A DNA stretch of 64,000 bases. Source: Tetmemena sp. SeJ-2015 (Eukaryota > Ciliophora > Spirotrichea > Sporadotrichida > Oxytrichidae). The notes under the pieces were generated by a model. It searched no databases and was not told where the DNA came from. It worked only from the letters and a program-made list of their open reading frames with translations. Of the stretch, positions 1 through 13,233 are shown piece after piece (the first letter of the stretch is position 1; each line of letters starts with the position of its first letter). Both the position numbers and the translations under genes were made by a program. The stretch covers positions 18,816 through 82,815 of the forward strand of contig JAJKFJ010021433.1 of NCBI GenBank assembly GCA_027382625.1, written 5' to 3'.

Positions 1-1960
1 TGAAGGCTTACCAAGGTAGTTTCTGCTCTCTATTTATTTTTTAAGGAGGACATTTAGAGACTTATAGTTCTTAAGTGTACGTTCCTAGGGTAGAATATCC
101 TCAGGAATTTCGAGTGTTCTTTTCTAATCCTCATTTATTAGAAAATCAACCATTTTTCTTTAAGTTATCTTCGAGAAAGGCTTCCTTACAAAGTAGTTGG
201 AAAAGCTCTAGTTTGAAACTGTAGAAGGAACATTTGAGAATGTGCTCTTCTAGAGGTTTAACTAAGAGTCTTGCAACTTGAAGAGCTAAGATTAACTATT
301 CAGAGTATTCTAAAGTGAATCTGCTCTTGATTTGAGGGGTACCTAGGTTTATCTTATCTTGACTGCTAATTCCTACTTTATCATATCATCCTGCAGATAT
401 ATTCTTGGTTTTACAATTTCACTCTTTAAATCTTGGCCACTTTCTATTTAAGCCACTTGTCTTTTTTAAATGGGATAACTTTATGATTAGATAGAGGCTT
501 CCCTATAAGAATTTTTATTGCTAGATTGAAATGTTGTTTAAGCTCTATGTTTATCTTCAGATTTGAGAATCTGCTCTAAATCTATATTTAGCCTTTACCT
601 GGTCTGACCTGACCCGTAATAGTCTTCATTTAATGGACAGAGCTTCTCATTTAGCTCCTTCTTTCTATCTTGCTGGTTATTCTTCTTAGCTGAAATATCT
701 TACAAATTAGTTTTACCTTCTTGGGTGTTTCTATCTGCAAGTAATCTTTACGATGCAATGAGATTAAGACGGCTTGAATTATTAAGGACTGCGATACTTG
801 ACTAGCTTTGAGACCTTGGAATACTCTCCATCAATGATTGAGGAAATAATTTTTTGGGTAAGCTAGTTAAGCGGTGGTCTCTTCATTTTAACTGTGTAAA
901 TTCTTCTAATTCAGTTGAGAGTCTATCCATTAGCAGAACAAATGATTGTTTATTTCTACTTTGATTTATTAAGGAGATCTGTCGAAAAAATACTTAACCA
1001 AATATACACTAAACCTATGCCAATAAAATGTATGCAAAATACTTCTGTGTCTTGCTTCCATTCTTAGAGGGCAGATCAAGTAACTTCGAGAATTAAGATT
1101 GAGACGAGGTCCTTTAAAATCTGGAATCGAGGTTGTAAGGACTTTATTTATTTACTTGGCTGTGTTGTAAGAGATTCATTGATATAACTTCTTTTATTAA
1201 TTATTATCTTCATTTATTATGCTTATTTTTATTTTGTACTCTTAAATGTACTACAACCAAGATCTGATGAACGAGATAATGTAGTTATTTAATCTTACAT
1301 ATTTATTGTAAAGTGCGTATTTCTAAAATTAATTGAATATCAATTGCAGATATTAATTCAAGCTTTGGTAGGATTCTGGAATAATGAATTTATAATGTGC
1401 AAATTTGATTAGCTTAGTTTAATAGTTGCCTCTTATCTTGTAAAGTCTACTATACTTCTATAATTAATTTTCGATCTTACTAAAACCATTTCTCATGGAT
1501 TTTAATAGTTTATATATTTTATGGACGATTTACAAAAGAACTCTTAAGTAGTTGCAGCTTCAACTACTCATTCGGAATAGCAGGCATAGAATCAAACCTA
1601 AGCAACAGCAGCTTAGATTCTTTAGAATACTGCAACAAACTCCGCCAACTACTATCATCAGGGGCAAGGCACAGTATCTTAAACAGCTTATTAAACGCTG
1701 AGCGGGCAAGGTGCTCATTCCTCCTACGCTCATTTATATCAGCAATAAGCCAGCAGCACTTAGCAGCAACAGCAAACTTATTAACACAGTAATTCTGCTG
1801 CTGGTTACTTGACACAAGGAAACTCTGGAGGAAATATCTACAGTTACTATCAAAGTGCAGCTGCTCTTCAGCAACATCAGATTTAGCAGCAGTATCTGGC
1901 TTAGCTTGGTGACCCAACTGCCATCTAGGCTATAAGACAGTAAATGTGTAGATTTGTAGA
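1..1960 (-). CDS. unknown protein, 3' end beyond window
   Basis: Not recognised. With TAA/TAG read as Gln, the minus strand is open in several long blocks (about 1-370, 600-860, 1030-1140 and 1500-1930). Each has ordinary amino-acid composition and ends at GT/AG-like or AT-rich breaks. The block near 1560-1910 is rich in Cys, Leu and Arg (for example LVSSNQQQNY and AAKCCWLIAD); the one near 1-350 is Ser/Asn/Lys-rich and continues past the window edge with no stop. No start was fixed: no in-frame ATG precedes the 1910 block, so an upstream exon or MDS probably exists. The blocks could belong to one gene or two. A standard-code reading would call only a 117-residue fragment here, cut at TAG. 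Confidence 0.5.
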
Positions 1961-2129
1961 ATATAATTTTGATATCACCCATTATGAGTTTAGCAGTAAA
2001 TTCTGCAGTAGCAGCTATAAGACCCAAACTATGCCATCCAAGCATATAATAAATGTGTCTAGAATAACTATATGAATAAAATTTTAGTTCTACTTGCAGC
2101 AACTAAACTAGGCCTCAGGCTAGTAGTTA

Positions 2130-5100
2130 ATGGGATAAGCTTAGCTTCAGTCTATGCTGGCTATGGTCGATGATCAGAATAAGGGAGATGATATAACTCT
2201 AACCAACTTGGAAGATGACATTAACATAGATCTTGGGAAAGAGCTAGCGACTTAGTGTGATATACAAGATGAAGATGGCACAATCGTGAGATAACAAGAT
2301 GAAGAGGGGAAGGATGGAACAGCAAATGAAAATAAGCCTTAGAATACAGAGGATATAAACCAGAATACAGCAAATCAAAACTCGCATGTCAATAAATCTG
2401 ATCTTAAGGCAAGCGCCAATCCAGCTAATCAACATTCCCTGCAATAAACTAGAATTTATATATAAATGAAAATTTATTAACTAGATTCTAGGTTCCTATG
2501 AATGCAAGCTAAATGCTTGCTACCTCCAGTCATTAAATACAAGCACAAATTGAAAATGCTCACATCATTCAAAGCATTCTCTCAAGGCTAAAGGATGTTG
2601 AGTATGACAATTTCAGGATAGAGAAAAAGCTAAGTGAGTCTTTTAGCAGATCTTGGAGACTTGAGACTCTCTTCAACAACTATGTATTCGGAGCAGTTGT
2701 CAGAGAAAAGTTTGAGCAATCAAAGTAAATCAAATGTGTTAACTTCGGATTATTAAAACTTAACTTTTAAGTTTACTATTGCTAGGGTGATGACGGAGTA
2801 GCTCCAAACTAAAGAGAAAGAGATAGGAGATCTTTCTATGTGCATTTTGTGGATTACCTAGGATCAAATGCTTTTAGAAGGATCTAAGACGCTATTGATA
2901 TTGCCAAAGACAATGATAAAGTTGTTGTTTCAGCTGGAATCTATAATGAGAGTATAGTAATAGACAAGCAAATTATTCTGATTGCAAATGGGTACGTAGA
3001 GATTATAATTAATGAGAGGTAAGTTATAACTAATTTTTGTTTTAAGTCAAGTCTCTAAAATGTGGTTACTTGTGCTGCAGGGTCTGAGGGATGTTTGATA
3101 AAAGGATTCACGATAAGAAGATTGGATGGGTCTAAAATAGATCCAACAACTTGTGGAGTCAACACTATGGCTTCTAACACTGCTAATGATGTGTCTCATA
3201 AGAGCGGAACGCATGTGTCTGAAAGGGATCTTCGAAATAACGAAGATAGAGATGACAGAAGTGACTGAAGAGACAGAAGTGAAAAAGGAGACAGAGATAG
3301 AAGTGATAGAGGAAGGGGTGATAAAGGAGGACGCAGAGGAGGCAGAGATAATGGAGACGATGATGATGAGAGGGGTGGGAGAGGACCTAATGGAAGAGCT
3401 CTTGCTAATGAAAGTAAATTTGCTGTGTATGTAAAAGAAGGAAGAGCAACACTGGAGGAATGCGATTTACTGAGTGAGTGTGGAACTGTTGTGTTTTGTA
3501 ATCCTAGAACTCATACTAAGCTAGTTAGGAATGTTGTTTGTGGATCTATAGGATCAGGGGTGATGGTCACAGGAAAGGGAGCAAGAATCTTAGCTGAGGA
3601 GAACCACATATATGGAAGCACAGGTAAGTAGTTAAAGTGATTTATGAAATTTTAGGCTGTGGAATAGATGTAAGAACTCATGCTTCGTGCACGATCACTA
3701 AGAATAAAATTCACAACTGCGATAAATCTGGTATCTACATTTTGATGACTGGGGATGCACGCATTTTCAGGAATGAAATATGGGAGAACCATTTTTCAGG
3801 TATTGAAGTTACAAATGCAAAGAAGGTGGAGATTATCAATAACAAGATTTACCAAAACAAGAGAGCTGGTCTGTATTTTCACACAGAGTCGGATGTGTTT
3901 GTGGAGAACAACGAGATTATAGAGAACAAGAATGCAAATGTTATTATGAAGGAGAAGTCTATGGTGAAGATGATGCATAACTATATTGGAAGGTCAGTGG
4001 GTTCAGGATTGGTTATCTTGACTGGGAGTAGCTGCTTCTTTGAGTAGAATATCATAAAGGGTTGCATGAATAATGGAATAGATCTGTGTAATGGAGATAT
4101 ATATGCTCGGAAGAATATAATTGTGGATAATGATAGAAGCGGTTTATACTGGTAATGGACATATTAAGGGATACTTTTAAATGAACAAAATAGTTGCAAA
4201 TAAGATGCAGCCTTGGAACAACGGGCTATGCAAATACATATTCGACTTAGATGGCAGACTTGGTGATCAAGTTCAGTCGAAGATTAATTATTTCTAGTTC
4301 TTATTTTTCATAAGATTAAAAACATAAGCAGAGAAAGATTTGTCATGTATAGGAACATTTTAAACTCCAATTCGCAAAATTTATTTAAATAGCAAGATTA
4401 ATATTTTAATGCTTATAAATTTACTGATTTATAAACTAAATCTTTGGGAAATATATTCTTGAACTAAAATATTTAATTAGAGGATAAATGAGTTTTAATT
4501 GATGACTGTGAGTTGAAGAACCTTGAGTATATTTAGAGGCAATTAATATGCTTTTAATATTTGTATTCTCTCACTTGTAAATATGAATACGAAAAGTATG
4601 GGAAGAATCAGCCCTTGGAAGACAATGACTAGTTAAGCTACGATTAAAAGAATCTGCTTATTGCTAAAGAGCTAGATCAAGTTGAGCGAAGTTTCTTTGT
4701 GCCTATAAATGCTCATCCTTTGAAGAAAGTGAATGAGCCCTACAAAAGGGATGGAGATGAAGAGGGAAATGCATTTGGAGCATCCATGAGCAAACAAACT
4801 TACCAAAGCTATCTCAGCGATACTGGGAAAAACAACAGTAACTTGTTCCAATCAAGCTAGAATCAAAGTTCATTAGGTCCAAGCAATTAAGGACCTCAAA
4901 ATTAGAACAACTGGTCGACTTAATAACAATAGAATAGTGGACCAAAGCGTTAGGGCATGATGGATATTTCTGGCAGCAGGTTTAGCAAGGAGCCTAGGAT
5001 GTCGAATTAAATGAGTGATGATAGATCAGAAATGGAACTATCAAAGACTAGATAGATTAATCCCCATAACAACTTTTCAAATTAAAAAAATTATCTATTC

Positions 5101-6113
5101 ACTCGTTTTCTTTTGATTTATCAAATCAGGCTTAAGTATGAGGAGGCTTTTCTTCTCCTAAGAAGGTAGAGAGATTCACTTCCCTTAATAATCAAAAGCA
5201 GTAATAAGATACTACCAAAAATTTTGACTCGACTAGAAAAATATCTCTTCCTGATAGACCCTTTTCAAGATCTCGATCAAGGAGTAGAGGTAGTTCAAAT
5301 TTACTAGGTCAGCAAAAACCTGATAAAAGTGCTGCAGCCAAATAGCCAGAGCAGCTGCAGAACTTATCACTAATGAGATAATCTCCATCTATCTTAAGTG
5401 CATAAAGGAAACGATATTCTCCTAATAAGACACCACTTAAATAAACTTTCTAGAATAGACTTTCAACTTCTTCCTAGAATTTATAGAACACAAACTAAGA
5501 CCAATCTTAAGCTAATAAGAAAAGTACCGCAGCTAATCAGTAAACAGATTATAATAATCCTAAGCCTTAGCTTTCACAAATAAGTGAAAATGATAGCTCT
5601 CAGCATGTTCTTTCAGGCCTTCTCTCGCTATCTAATACCTCAGCGAAGAGAGAAGGAGGAAATCAATCTGATAAAAATGAGTCAAACTCTCAATCCTCTC
5701 TATTGCACTTAAACTCTCAAAATTAGAATGAATCTAACGAGCTTGCATCATCTTCCCCAATAGATTTTGCTTCTAATTCTTAACCTACCAATTCAGCTAG
5801 CTAGGTTCTTGGAGCTGCTTCAGGAAATAATAGTTAAAGCACAGCTCTTCTATCATAATCTTCATCTTAACCGACAGTTTAAAGCTAACTAACAACTCAA
5901 GATATATTAAATATCGCGCATGCTAACGCGAACAATCAGGCTAGGTAGTCTAAAAATAGTTAGCAGAACAAATAGATAAGTGAGCGAAGAGGTATCATAG
6001 ACATATAATTTTCAAGCTCAAAATCCAGAGACTAAGATAGAACAGTTAGTTAGGGATAAGACAGCAATAGCGGATCGGACTAAAAGGCAGATTAAGAGAT
6101 AAGAGAATAATGA
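2130..6113 (+). CDS. right-handed parallel beta-helix repeat protein (FBXO11/NosD-like core)
   Basis: An acidic, Gln/Asn-rich N-terminus (2130-2445) leads into a helical segment and then, from about 2830 to 4250, a region of short repeats such as GSGVMVTGKGARI, SGIYILMTGDARI and SGIEVTNAKKVEI. This regular G-V-x-V-x-x-x-A pattern is the signature of parallel beta-helix (carbohydrate-binding/sugar-hydrolase fold, as in FBXO11 and NosD). After an Arg/Asp/Gly low-complexity stretch (3235-3400) and the helix comes a long Ser/Gln/Asn-rich tail ending at TGA 6111-6113. GT/AG introns are visible, for example about 3625-3655. Three short interruptions between direct repeats (listed separately) must be removed to keep the frame. 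The start at 2130 is the first in-frame ATG of several; ATG 2154 is equally possible. No F-box was seen, so a ubiquitin-ligase role is not supported. Confidence 0.75.
2447..2485 (+). other. IES-like element, pointer AACTAGA
   Basis: The direct repeat AACTAGA (2447-2453 and 2479-2485) flanks a 25-nt AT-rich spacer inside the beta-helix gene. Removing one repeat plus the spacer joins the N-terminal acidic frame to the following helical frame without a stop. Without removal the first frame hits TGA at about 2499. Seen in sequence; the identity as an IES is inference. Confidence 0.7.
3254..3282 (+). other. 18-nt IES-like element, pointer GACAGAAGTGA
   Basis: An 11-nt direct repeat (3254-3264 and 3272-3282) flanks the 7-nt spacer ctgaaga. 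The spacer supplies an in-frame TGA (3266-3268) in the beta-helix gene. Dropping one repeat plus the spacer removes exactly 18 nt and leaves the Arg/Asp/Gly-rich frame open. The surrounding sequence is low complexity, so a tandem slippage event is an alternative to a true IES. Confidence 0.6.
4146..4175 (+). other. IES-like element, pointer ATACT
   Basis: ATACT occurs at 4146-4150 and 4171-4175, 20 nt apart. Excision of 25 nt joins the beta-helix frame ending SGLY to the downstream frame containing NKIVANKM; left in place, the frame drifts into a stop near 4260. The spacer starts with GTAA-like sequence but lacks an AG acceptor at the required place, which favours IES over intron. Confidence 0.6.
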
Positions 6114-6149
6114 TGGAATAAAATTGCAAACAATGAAGCTTTTGCTCGA

Positions 6150-7806
6150 TGCTTTTGTTCAAGATTTATTAAAATTGCGCTAATCCAATTTTAAGAGCTC
6201 TTCTTTCTAGTAAGGATAATTATCCTATCTTATGCTGCATTCATTTTTATGTATTAGCGTATTTGAGTCTCAACATTTTCAGATTGAGGCTTCCCATATT
6301 CAAAAGTCTTTCTGGTCATAGACTTACTGCCAAGACTTCTTTCAGAAGGACTAGTAATCATGCTATGTAAACTTTATTCACCCTGATTTGGCCTCTTTGT
6401 AGATTGAATTTAAATTAGAGGAGGCTCAACTGAAGGTCTGTTTAAGTCCTGACTTAGAATTTTGAAAACCTATCTCTGCTTTTATATCTGGGAATTGGAT
6501 TGTGAATCCACCATATCTATTCATAAATAATTGTGATATCATGATCATAGACCTAACTATGATTCTTCTGATAAGACTTTAAATTGATCGACTGGCCTGA
6601 ACTTTAGATCCCTGGCCTGCACTATTATTTTAGATACTCGCAGCGTTCCTAGAAAAATAGTTTGCTTAATTAGGCCCTGGAAGACTAAAACTAACTAGAT
6701 CTATAATGGCATTTTACTCTGTCCTAGAATTATTTGAAAAACTAGAGTGGTTGTTAGCATGATTTAGTTAGCTATCATTTTCACGCTTTTGTTTGATCTC
6801 TGCAGAAGACTGTGAAGAGTTTTGATTCTTGTTCTGAAGGTTTTATATTCTTGAAGTATTTTGTAATGAGCTCTGAGAACTTATTGAAGACTAGTCTTAG
6901 TCTGTAGCAATCTTGATAGCTTATAACTTTTTGAAATTTGAAGGAGTCTATTGAATTGAGATTCCTCTGGCTGAAGATAAAGCAGAGTTCTAAGTAGAGT
7001 ACTATTTTATAATCACGTAACAGTATAATTGAAATCTATACAGACTATTTCTAAATAAAAGCAGCTAGACTGATTTGCGGAATTATTTATGTTAGCATTT
7101 GAAGACTGCGGTGATAGGTATGAGTTGTATTAGACAAGATGATTTCTATTGAGAGTGTTTTGACTGAAACCCTCGGGAGATTTGAGACTCTGTGGGAGTT
7201 TCTAATAGTCGAGTTCATTGTGCTACTTTTACTAAATTGGTCTGGAGTTATTCTCATACTTGTGCAAGTTAGTTCTGGTTGAGATGCCACTTGGGCTCAT
7301 GTCAATCGGATTCATGAATTCTTAGTCATTGAAAGTATTTATTTCTCTTAGTTGTTGCTGGATCCTTTGCTTATTTATGAAAAAATAGAATGAATTATTT
7401 CTAGTGGAGGATGGCTTAACTTCCGACTAACTATAGGGGTCTGAATAATTATTTATAATTATTTATAATTGTTAAGCATAAGAGGCTGCTTTAAATCTCC
7501 AAACGACATCTTATAGGGATCAGTCACTCCATCTTTAACAAATAATCGAGATATATCTTTAAAGCCGTCTTAGTTTTAGCCAGGACTGATACTGCTGAAC
7601 TAGTCTTAGCCATTTCTCCTTCTTTGATGCGATTTTTCAAAATTGCTTATCGTTGAACCCTGAGTCAAAAGAGAGCTGTTTATTATTCTGCTTTCTTTAT
7701 TAGGCGATGGGCAAATAAACTACACAAATACAAACTATTTTATAAAAATATCTTGGCTTATTTTAAATTAGACAAAGTATAAATATGGGACAAAATTTAA
7801 GGATGT
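6150..7806 (-). CDS. Ser/Asn/Gln-rich protein of unknown function
   Basis: Not recognised. Reading the minus strand from about 7700 down gives a protein with a small conserved-looking patch (FVKDGVTDPYKMSFGDLKQP, 7490-7570), then a long Ser/Asn/Gln-rich body with no predicted membrane segment. The frame is interrupted several times. One clear case is near 7441-7480, where an AT-rich block between two TAT repeats must be dropped to continue. Another lies near 6530-6580. An in-frame ATG at 7809 overlaps the stop of the next upstream gene (ATGA), so the true start is probably elsewhere. The C-terminus near 6150 is also unsure because the frame runs into the neighbouring convergent gene. Confidence 0.5.
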
Positions 7807-10173
7807 CATAATTTTCTTTACAATTCAATTCTCAAATAGAAGAATATTTATATGTATTATAATAACTTATGTTTAGAACTCTGTACTGAAAATAAGAGAT
7901 CTTGGCTTTACTCTTTGCTCAATTGCATACCGAACTAACTGCTCTATTATCTTTCTTCAAAAGAATCTTTATCTCTTTTAGTTATCATTTACAGATTTTC
8001 CTTTTATTCTTGCTTCTGAGCAAAAACAAGCTCTTCCAAAAAATAAATTCCATTTCAGTAATTGGCTAGAGGTCTTGAGAATTCAAATTGCAGTTTGAAA
8101 TCTATTCTTACGCCCTGCTATAGAGAAGAGCCAGTTCAGAGCTTCTTGGCTCACTGACGCTTAAATCTCGACTTACATATCTGGACTTGTCGCAATTAAC
8201 TTACTGTAGATGGAGGCTGAAACTCTTCTCGTCCCCTCCAAACAGACTCTTGGCTGGAGTAGTCTAAGTAGTCACTTGGAAGGAAGAGAGAAGAGGATTA
8301 TTTTTAAGGGAAACGTCACAGACATTTACGAAGTCTCTTTGATTGAGCGGTGATCTCTCTTAGTGCTTTCTTTCGATGGGACTATGCTATTGAGAGTCAA
8401 TCCCACTTACTAAAATTGATCCCCGCATATCTTCTTAGCTCATCTGAGATTGCCCTTGTATCAGTTGGTTGATCTAATACCTCAAAGTCTTATTTTCATT
8501 TTCAAGTTTTTCAATAACATCATTTCTCAAGTGATTCAAATCTTCGAACCCCTCTCAAGCTACTCAGTACACTTTCCAAGTAGTTCTTTTAAGTCAATAT
8601 TCTTCTCCTTACATTAAACAAGCTCTGCTCTAAGTTCCAGGTTTTAGCTTTCTAGAGCTTATTGCTTCTTGTCTACTTTAGTTTCCTCTGAATTCCAAGT
8701 CTGCTTTTTCATTCTCCATTAGTTGAATCAAGCGTTGAGTCTCTAATCTCTAAGTTTCATACTAATCCACTATACGCTTCTCAAGTTCCATTTGAGGTGC
8801 GTATTCCTCCTCATACAGTCTTTAGAGCTCATAGTATTTAGCCTCGAAGTCTTGCAGTTGAATAATCTAAATGTCTCTCTCCCGTAGCTCCTCAGTCTAA
8901 TCTTCTATTACTTTCACTAGACTCTAAAGTTGATCCACTAGCTGCTATTCTCTTTACTTGAAAAGAAACTTTTCGCTATTCATAGACTCCACCTCTTCAA
9001 TACAAATTTAACTATAAAATAGTCTCTCTTAGATAAGGTTAGTAATTTGGGCTTTCAGTTCAGTCTCATTTTCTTATTACAGTGCTAACTATTCTTTGAG
9101 CAAACTTAACATTTCCTCGAAAGCTTGCTACTACTCTTTTTTCTCAATATCTTCGTGGGTCATCTTTAGCTCATCAGATTTACATTGAAATGCTTGATGA
9201 TTAGGTATCTATGTGTGGCTACTTATCTTGATTTGCAGGTACTGCTCCATTATTTTATAGAATAATTTCTCTTGAATTCCCCTTCTGTTTATAAAAATCT
9301 TATATACCTCCTGAGAGTCTATTTTCTTCTGAATTTTCTTCTACTTAGCTTTATTTATCAGAATCAGAAGTTTGGAATGTCTCTTGAATCTAAGACTGTT
9401 CTCTCTTCATAGATTTGAAGAGGTCATTTTAAATGAGAATCTCTTTAAAGCTAACAGCTTTCACTAATTTTTTCTTTTCTTCTGCAAGAGCAACCTTTAC
9501 GTTCTCACCTTCTTTCTAGGTAAAGTTGTTTTAAATTTCAGATTCATCTTCTTATGAATGATTCACTAGATAAGCAGAGAGCTAGATATCATCTTCTATT
9601 TAACTTTACTGGTTTTATTTTGTTTCATTTTAAAGTTAGATTTCTAAATGATTATCAGTTGTTGCTTGATTTTCAAGAAATTGCTGCTGAGGTGGAGGCT
9701 CGACTGTTAATTAAGTGAACTTGGCAATATAATATAAAATAGGCCTTACTTTCCTGTGGACTCATTATCGCAGTTTATTAAGCAACTTATAATTTATATA
9801 AAACTTTCGATGACTAGGTAGTATTTGTCTTCTTCTATTTGATTTCCTTGTAGGTGTCTATCGCTCTAGTCATTTCATCTAGCTTTGCTAGTAGCGCACT
9901 TTTTTACAGTTTATAGTCGAATGATTAATCTCCTTTCGCAGAATCGGGCGAAGAGCTAGATGAATCTTCGGAGTCTTGCGCATTTTTTAGTTTCCTCTCC
10001 TCTCTTTCTTAAGTAGCAGGATTACCCTAATTTTGACTTAACTAAACTTGATTCTATTGATTCATTTGAGCCTTTTGATTTTAAGAGGGTGATAGTTTGT
10101 CAAAAAATAATTGAGAAAAATAAAAATTGTGTATGATTGATTAATTTGGAGAAACTGGAGAATTCTCTGACAT
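7806..10173 (-). CDS. long coiled-coil protein
   Basis: The start ATG (10171-10173) opens a Ser/Gln/Asn-rich head (MSENSPVSPNQS) followed by an acidic, Ser-rich linker and then long heptad-like helices dense in Glu, Lys, Leu and Gln. Examples are QQLVDQLQSLVKVIED and FEAKYYELQRLYEEEY, between about 9650 and 8450. The last block ends at TGA 7806-7808. At least two frame changes occur in the coil (near 8690 and 8550), consistent with small IESs or missing bases. Composition and length fit a centrosomal, basal-body or cytoskeletal scaffold, but no named family was recognised. Confidence 0.65.
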
Positions 10174-10313
10174 TTCTAATTTATAATTTGAGTAATAACG
10201 TTCATCATTCATTACCCAACCATCACTTTCAAATCACACCCATATTATGAATATCTGTGGTGCTGTTTTCTTTAATTTGGAGTAGCATAGTTGTAATAAA
10301 ATATTAGTATAAA

Positions 10314-13149
10314 ATGAATGCCTCTCGCTTTGTCAACAAGAACATCATAGATGCGCTCGATCATTACCAGTAAGTACACAGCGACCATGCAACTTTTAAA
10401 ATTTCCTATTAAGCAAAAACTTGAAGCCTTCATTTCACTTATGGAAATGAGTTTTGAGTATCTTAGATTATATTTTTGAGGTTTCAATTAATAAGCGATT
10501 TAGGAATTACGAGTTACACCAGAAGAAACTCAAGGAGATTAAAAAGGACCTTGAAATGAAGAAGCAAGGCAAGGTCAGAGTAGTTGATGCTGATGATTAG
10601 CTGCTCAAAAACAGAGTCATCCTCAATAAACTCAAAACTCATGAGTTCAATCATTCATAAATGTGTTCATCCTTTATAGCAGAAGTAAACTTTTAAGAAT
10701 GACAGCGAAAGAATCCAAGAGATACAGAAATCGAATTAGAAACTGATGCAGAAGCTGTATGAGATCTCTTAGGGCAAACAAAGTACGCTCAAGAACTTGA
10801 TTGGAGACTAGGACTATCAGCAGATACACCAAGCAATCGCACTTTAGCAATTTCAAATACAACAACTTCAGATATCGTGATATGCTTATCATTTTATAAT
10901 ATATTAATTTCAGTAGCTAGAACAAAGCTAAGAGCAAAAGATGCTGGAGGATGGAACCTAAATCTAAGACGTTTCGCAAAACCCAACAGTAAACAGTCTC
11001 AAGGAGATGTATCTCAAGCCCAAATAATGAACATAACTCGCTTGGGTCAGGGAGGAGCAGGCCCTGCCTAAAACTTTCTGTCTTAGATTTCGACTACCTC
11101 AAATGTGAACCTCTCTCATATAAAATCACTTCACATGCCACTCAGGAAGAGAGAAGCTACTCGAATTGATGAAGAGAATTAGAAGATGATCGAGAGGATT
11201 ATGAATGCTGGCTCCACTATGCCAATCAAGCAACTTGAAAAAGACTACCAAAACCACTTTTAATTTGGGATATAGATTGATATATTGGATATGTATATTA
11301 ACTTAGGATTTAGGAAAATCATTTAAAGAGGTAATTTACTTCCAGTGGAGAAACTCATTCAGAAGAAGCAAAAGATAACTGAGAATGTAGAGAGTCAACT
11401 TAGTATAACTTATTTTATAAGTGCCTTTTAACTATTCAATCAGTTCCCAGCTATTGAATCCTACAGCAGTGGCAAAAAGGAGCGATCAGAGGAGAAGAAA
11501 GACTTAGGCAAAGGATCTAATGGCTTCCTTGGATAGAACTAAAGAGCAGTGAGTGAAATTAAGACAACAAGAAATCACTCAGGTCGACAGTATGCAACTC
11601 TTCAAGCTCAATCCTCCCAACCAGATGAATAGGAGAGAGGCCAGTAAAACACTAAATCACATAAGATAAACCCTATATTTACAAATGGCGCTAAGAACAT
11701 CCTAAAAAGTGAGACTAGTATGGCTGGAGACAGCAAGCAAATTGGTGGCTAGTAGAATTCTCAAGCTCTCAAAAATGTGAAAAGCCATGGAATACTCCCA
11801 CTTTCAACTACTAATAAAAAGGATGGAGATAAAACTCAACCGCTCATCCCTAAAATTTAAAATAGCCTTAATTAAACCAAAGAAACAACTTCAAATATAA
11901 AGCCAAATGGAACTATCAATGCAAACTAGTCTTTGAATAAGCCCTTACCTAATAAAGCTCGCTAGTCTATTGCTAATAAAGATATCAAGGCTCATTTAGT
12001 AGAGGATGTAAAGAGTAGCAGTAATCTTCTCAACCATCACAGCAGCAGAGGATTTCTATAAATAACTCCCTCACTGATAAGACAAAGTCATTCCATTCTT
12101 TTTAATTTATATTCAAATTCTATTTTATTCAGTGGACAAGAACAGCACTCAGAAGAGTGGCCAGAGTAATAACGCAAACTCTACTCAAAATGCTAGAGGG
12201 AGCGTCTAACTTCAGGGCAAGAACACTTTAGCAAGTATTGCCTCCTCTCAGCAGTAGAAACAGCCTTCTAAAAAATCCTAAATAAATATATAAGAATTAA
12301 ATGATTTTATTGAATCGAAGAAGAACAGTGACGACTACTCAGAGGACGAGTACTCTGACTTTGAGGAAGATGAAGACAACAAGTAGAAGAACAAGCCTAA
12401 GAACAACATCAGTCAGGATTAAATAAACGACTCAATCATTGAGGAGGAAGAAGTGGGAGGAGGCAGGAACAGCAAGTAGGAAGTGTACAAGTCCAATGGA
12501 GGCAAGGGCGGTAACGAGATGAACAACAGCAGTTCCTTCAACACCAACAAGGACTTTAACTTCAAGCACTTCGTCAGCCCCAATTCCAAGTAGCAGCCCT
12601 CTGGTAAAGCAGCTGGTCTTGACAATATAAAAGAATAAGATATTTATTTTATAAATAGCAGTACCAAGTTCAATCCTCCAGTTAATGCAAATAAAGGCAA
12701 ACAGCAGCAATAGCAGAGAACCAGAATAACAACTCTATCCAAGAGGAAGTGGTTGATGATGACGAGTTCAAGAGTGTAGGTATTACCAACTACTACCCCA
12801 GTAGCTATGCCATTTAATATCTTTTTTTATTGTATTTTTGTAATGCAGACCCTAGGAAGAGCTAACAAACGGTTTCAGATAACAATAAGTTTCAAAGCTA
12901 GAGCAGTTCCTTAGTAGGAAGTAACGCCCCTATCTCATCCACCAAAGACATAAATAAAAACACCCAATCAGTTCAGATAGGTATAATCATATATTTGTTT
13001 TTATCCAGATTGCTAAGCAGACAACTGCTAGGAAGAACTAATCGCCGCCTCCTGAGGAGTCTATAGTCGAAGAAGATGATTAAGAAGCGGGAGGCTATGA
13101 TGAAGAGCAGTTTGAAGAGAATTATGAAGAAGATTTCGATGATAATTGA
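10314..13149 (+). CDS. CFAP97/Hemingway-like cilia protein
   Basis: ATG 10314 starts MNASRFVNKNIIDALDHYQ, followed at once by a GTAAGT donor. Downstream exons carry a Lys-rich helix and two motifs of the form ER-x-EI-x-x-x-N-x-x-L (SERIQEIQKSNQKLMQKL near 10700, RIDEENQKMIERIM near 11170). These resemble the Hemingway/CFAP97 motif of ciliary axoneme proteins. A long Ser/Asn/Lys-rich and then very acidic tail follows, ending FDDN at TGA 13147-13149. A 46-nt intron (about 12088-12133, GTCATT...TTCAG) joins in phase; another lies at about 12978-13006. The family call rests on two motif matches only. A generic low-complexity ciliary protein is the alternative. Confidence 0.6.
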
Positions 13150-13233
13150 AACTATATAGTCTTTAAATAATTTATTAGGGATTGCTTCTACTGTTTGAAT
13201 ATGTTAAATTTTAAGTCTAAGATTATTTCTCAT

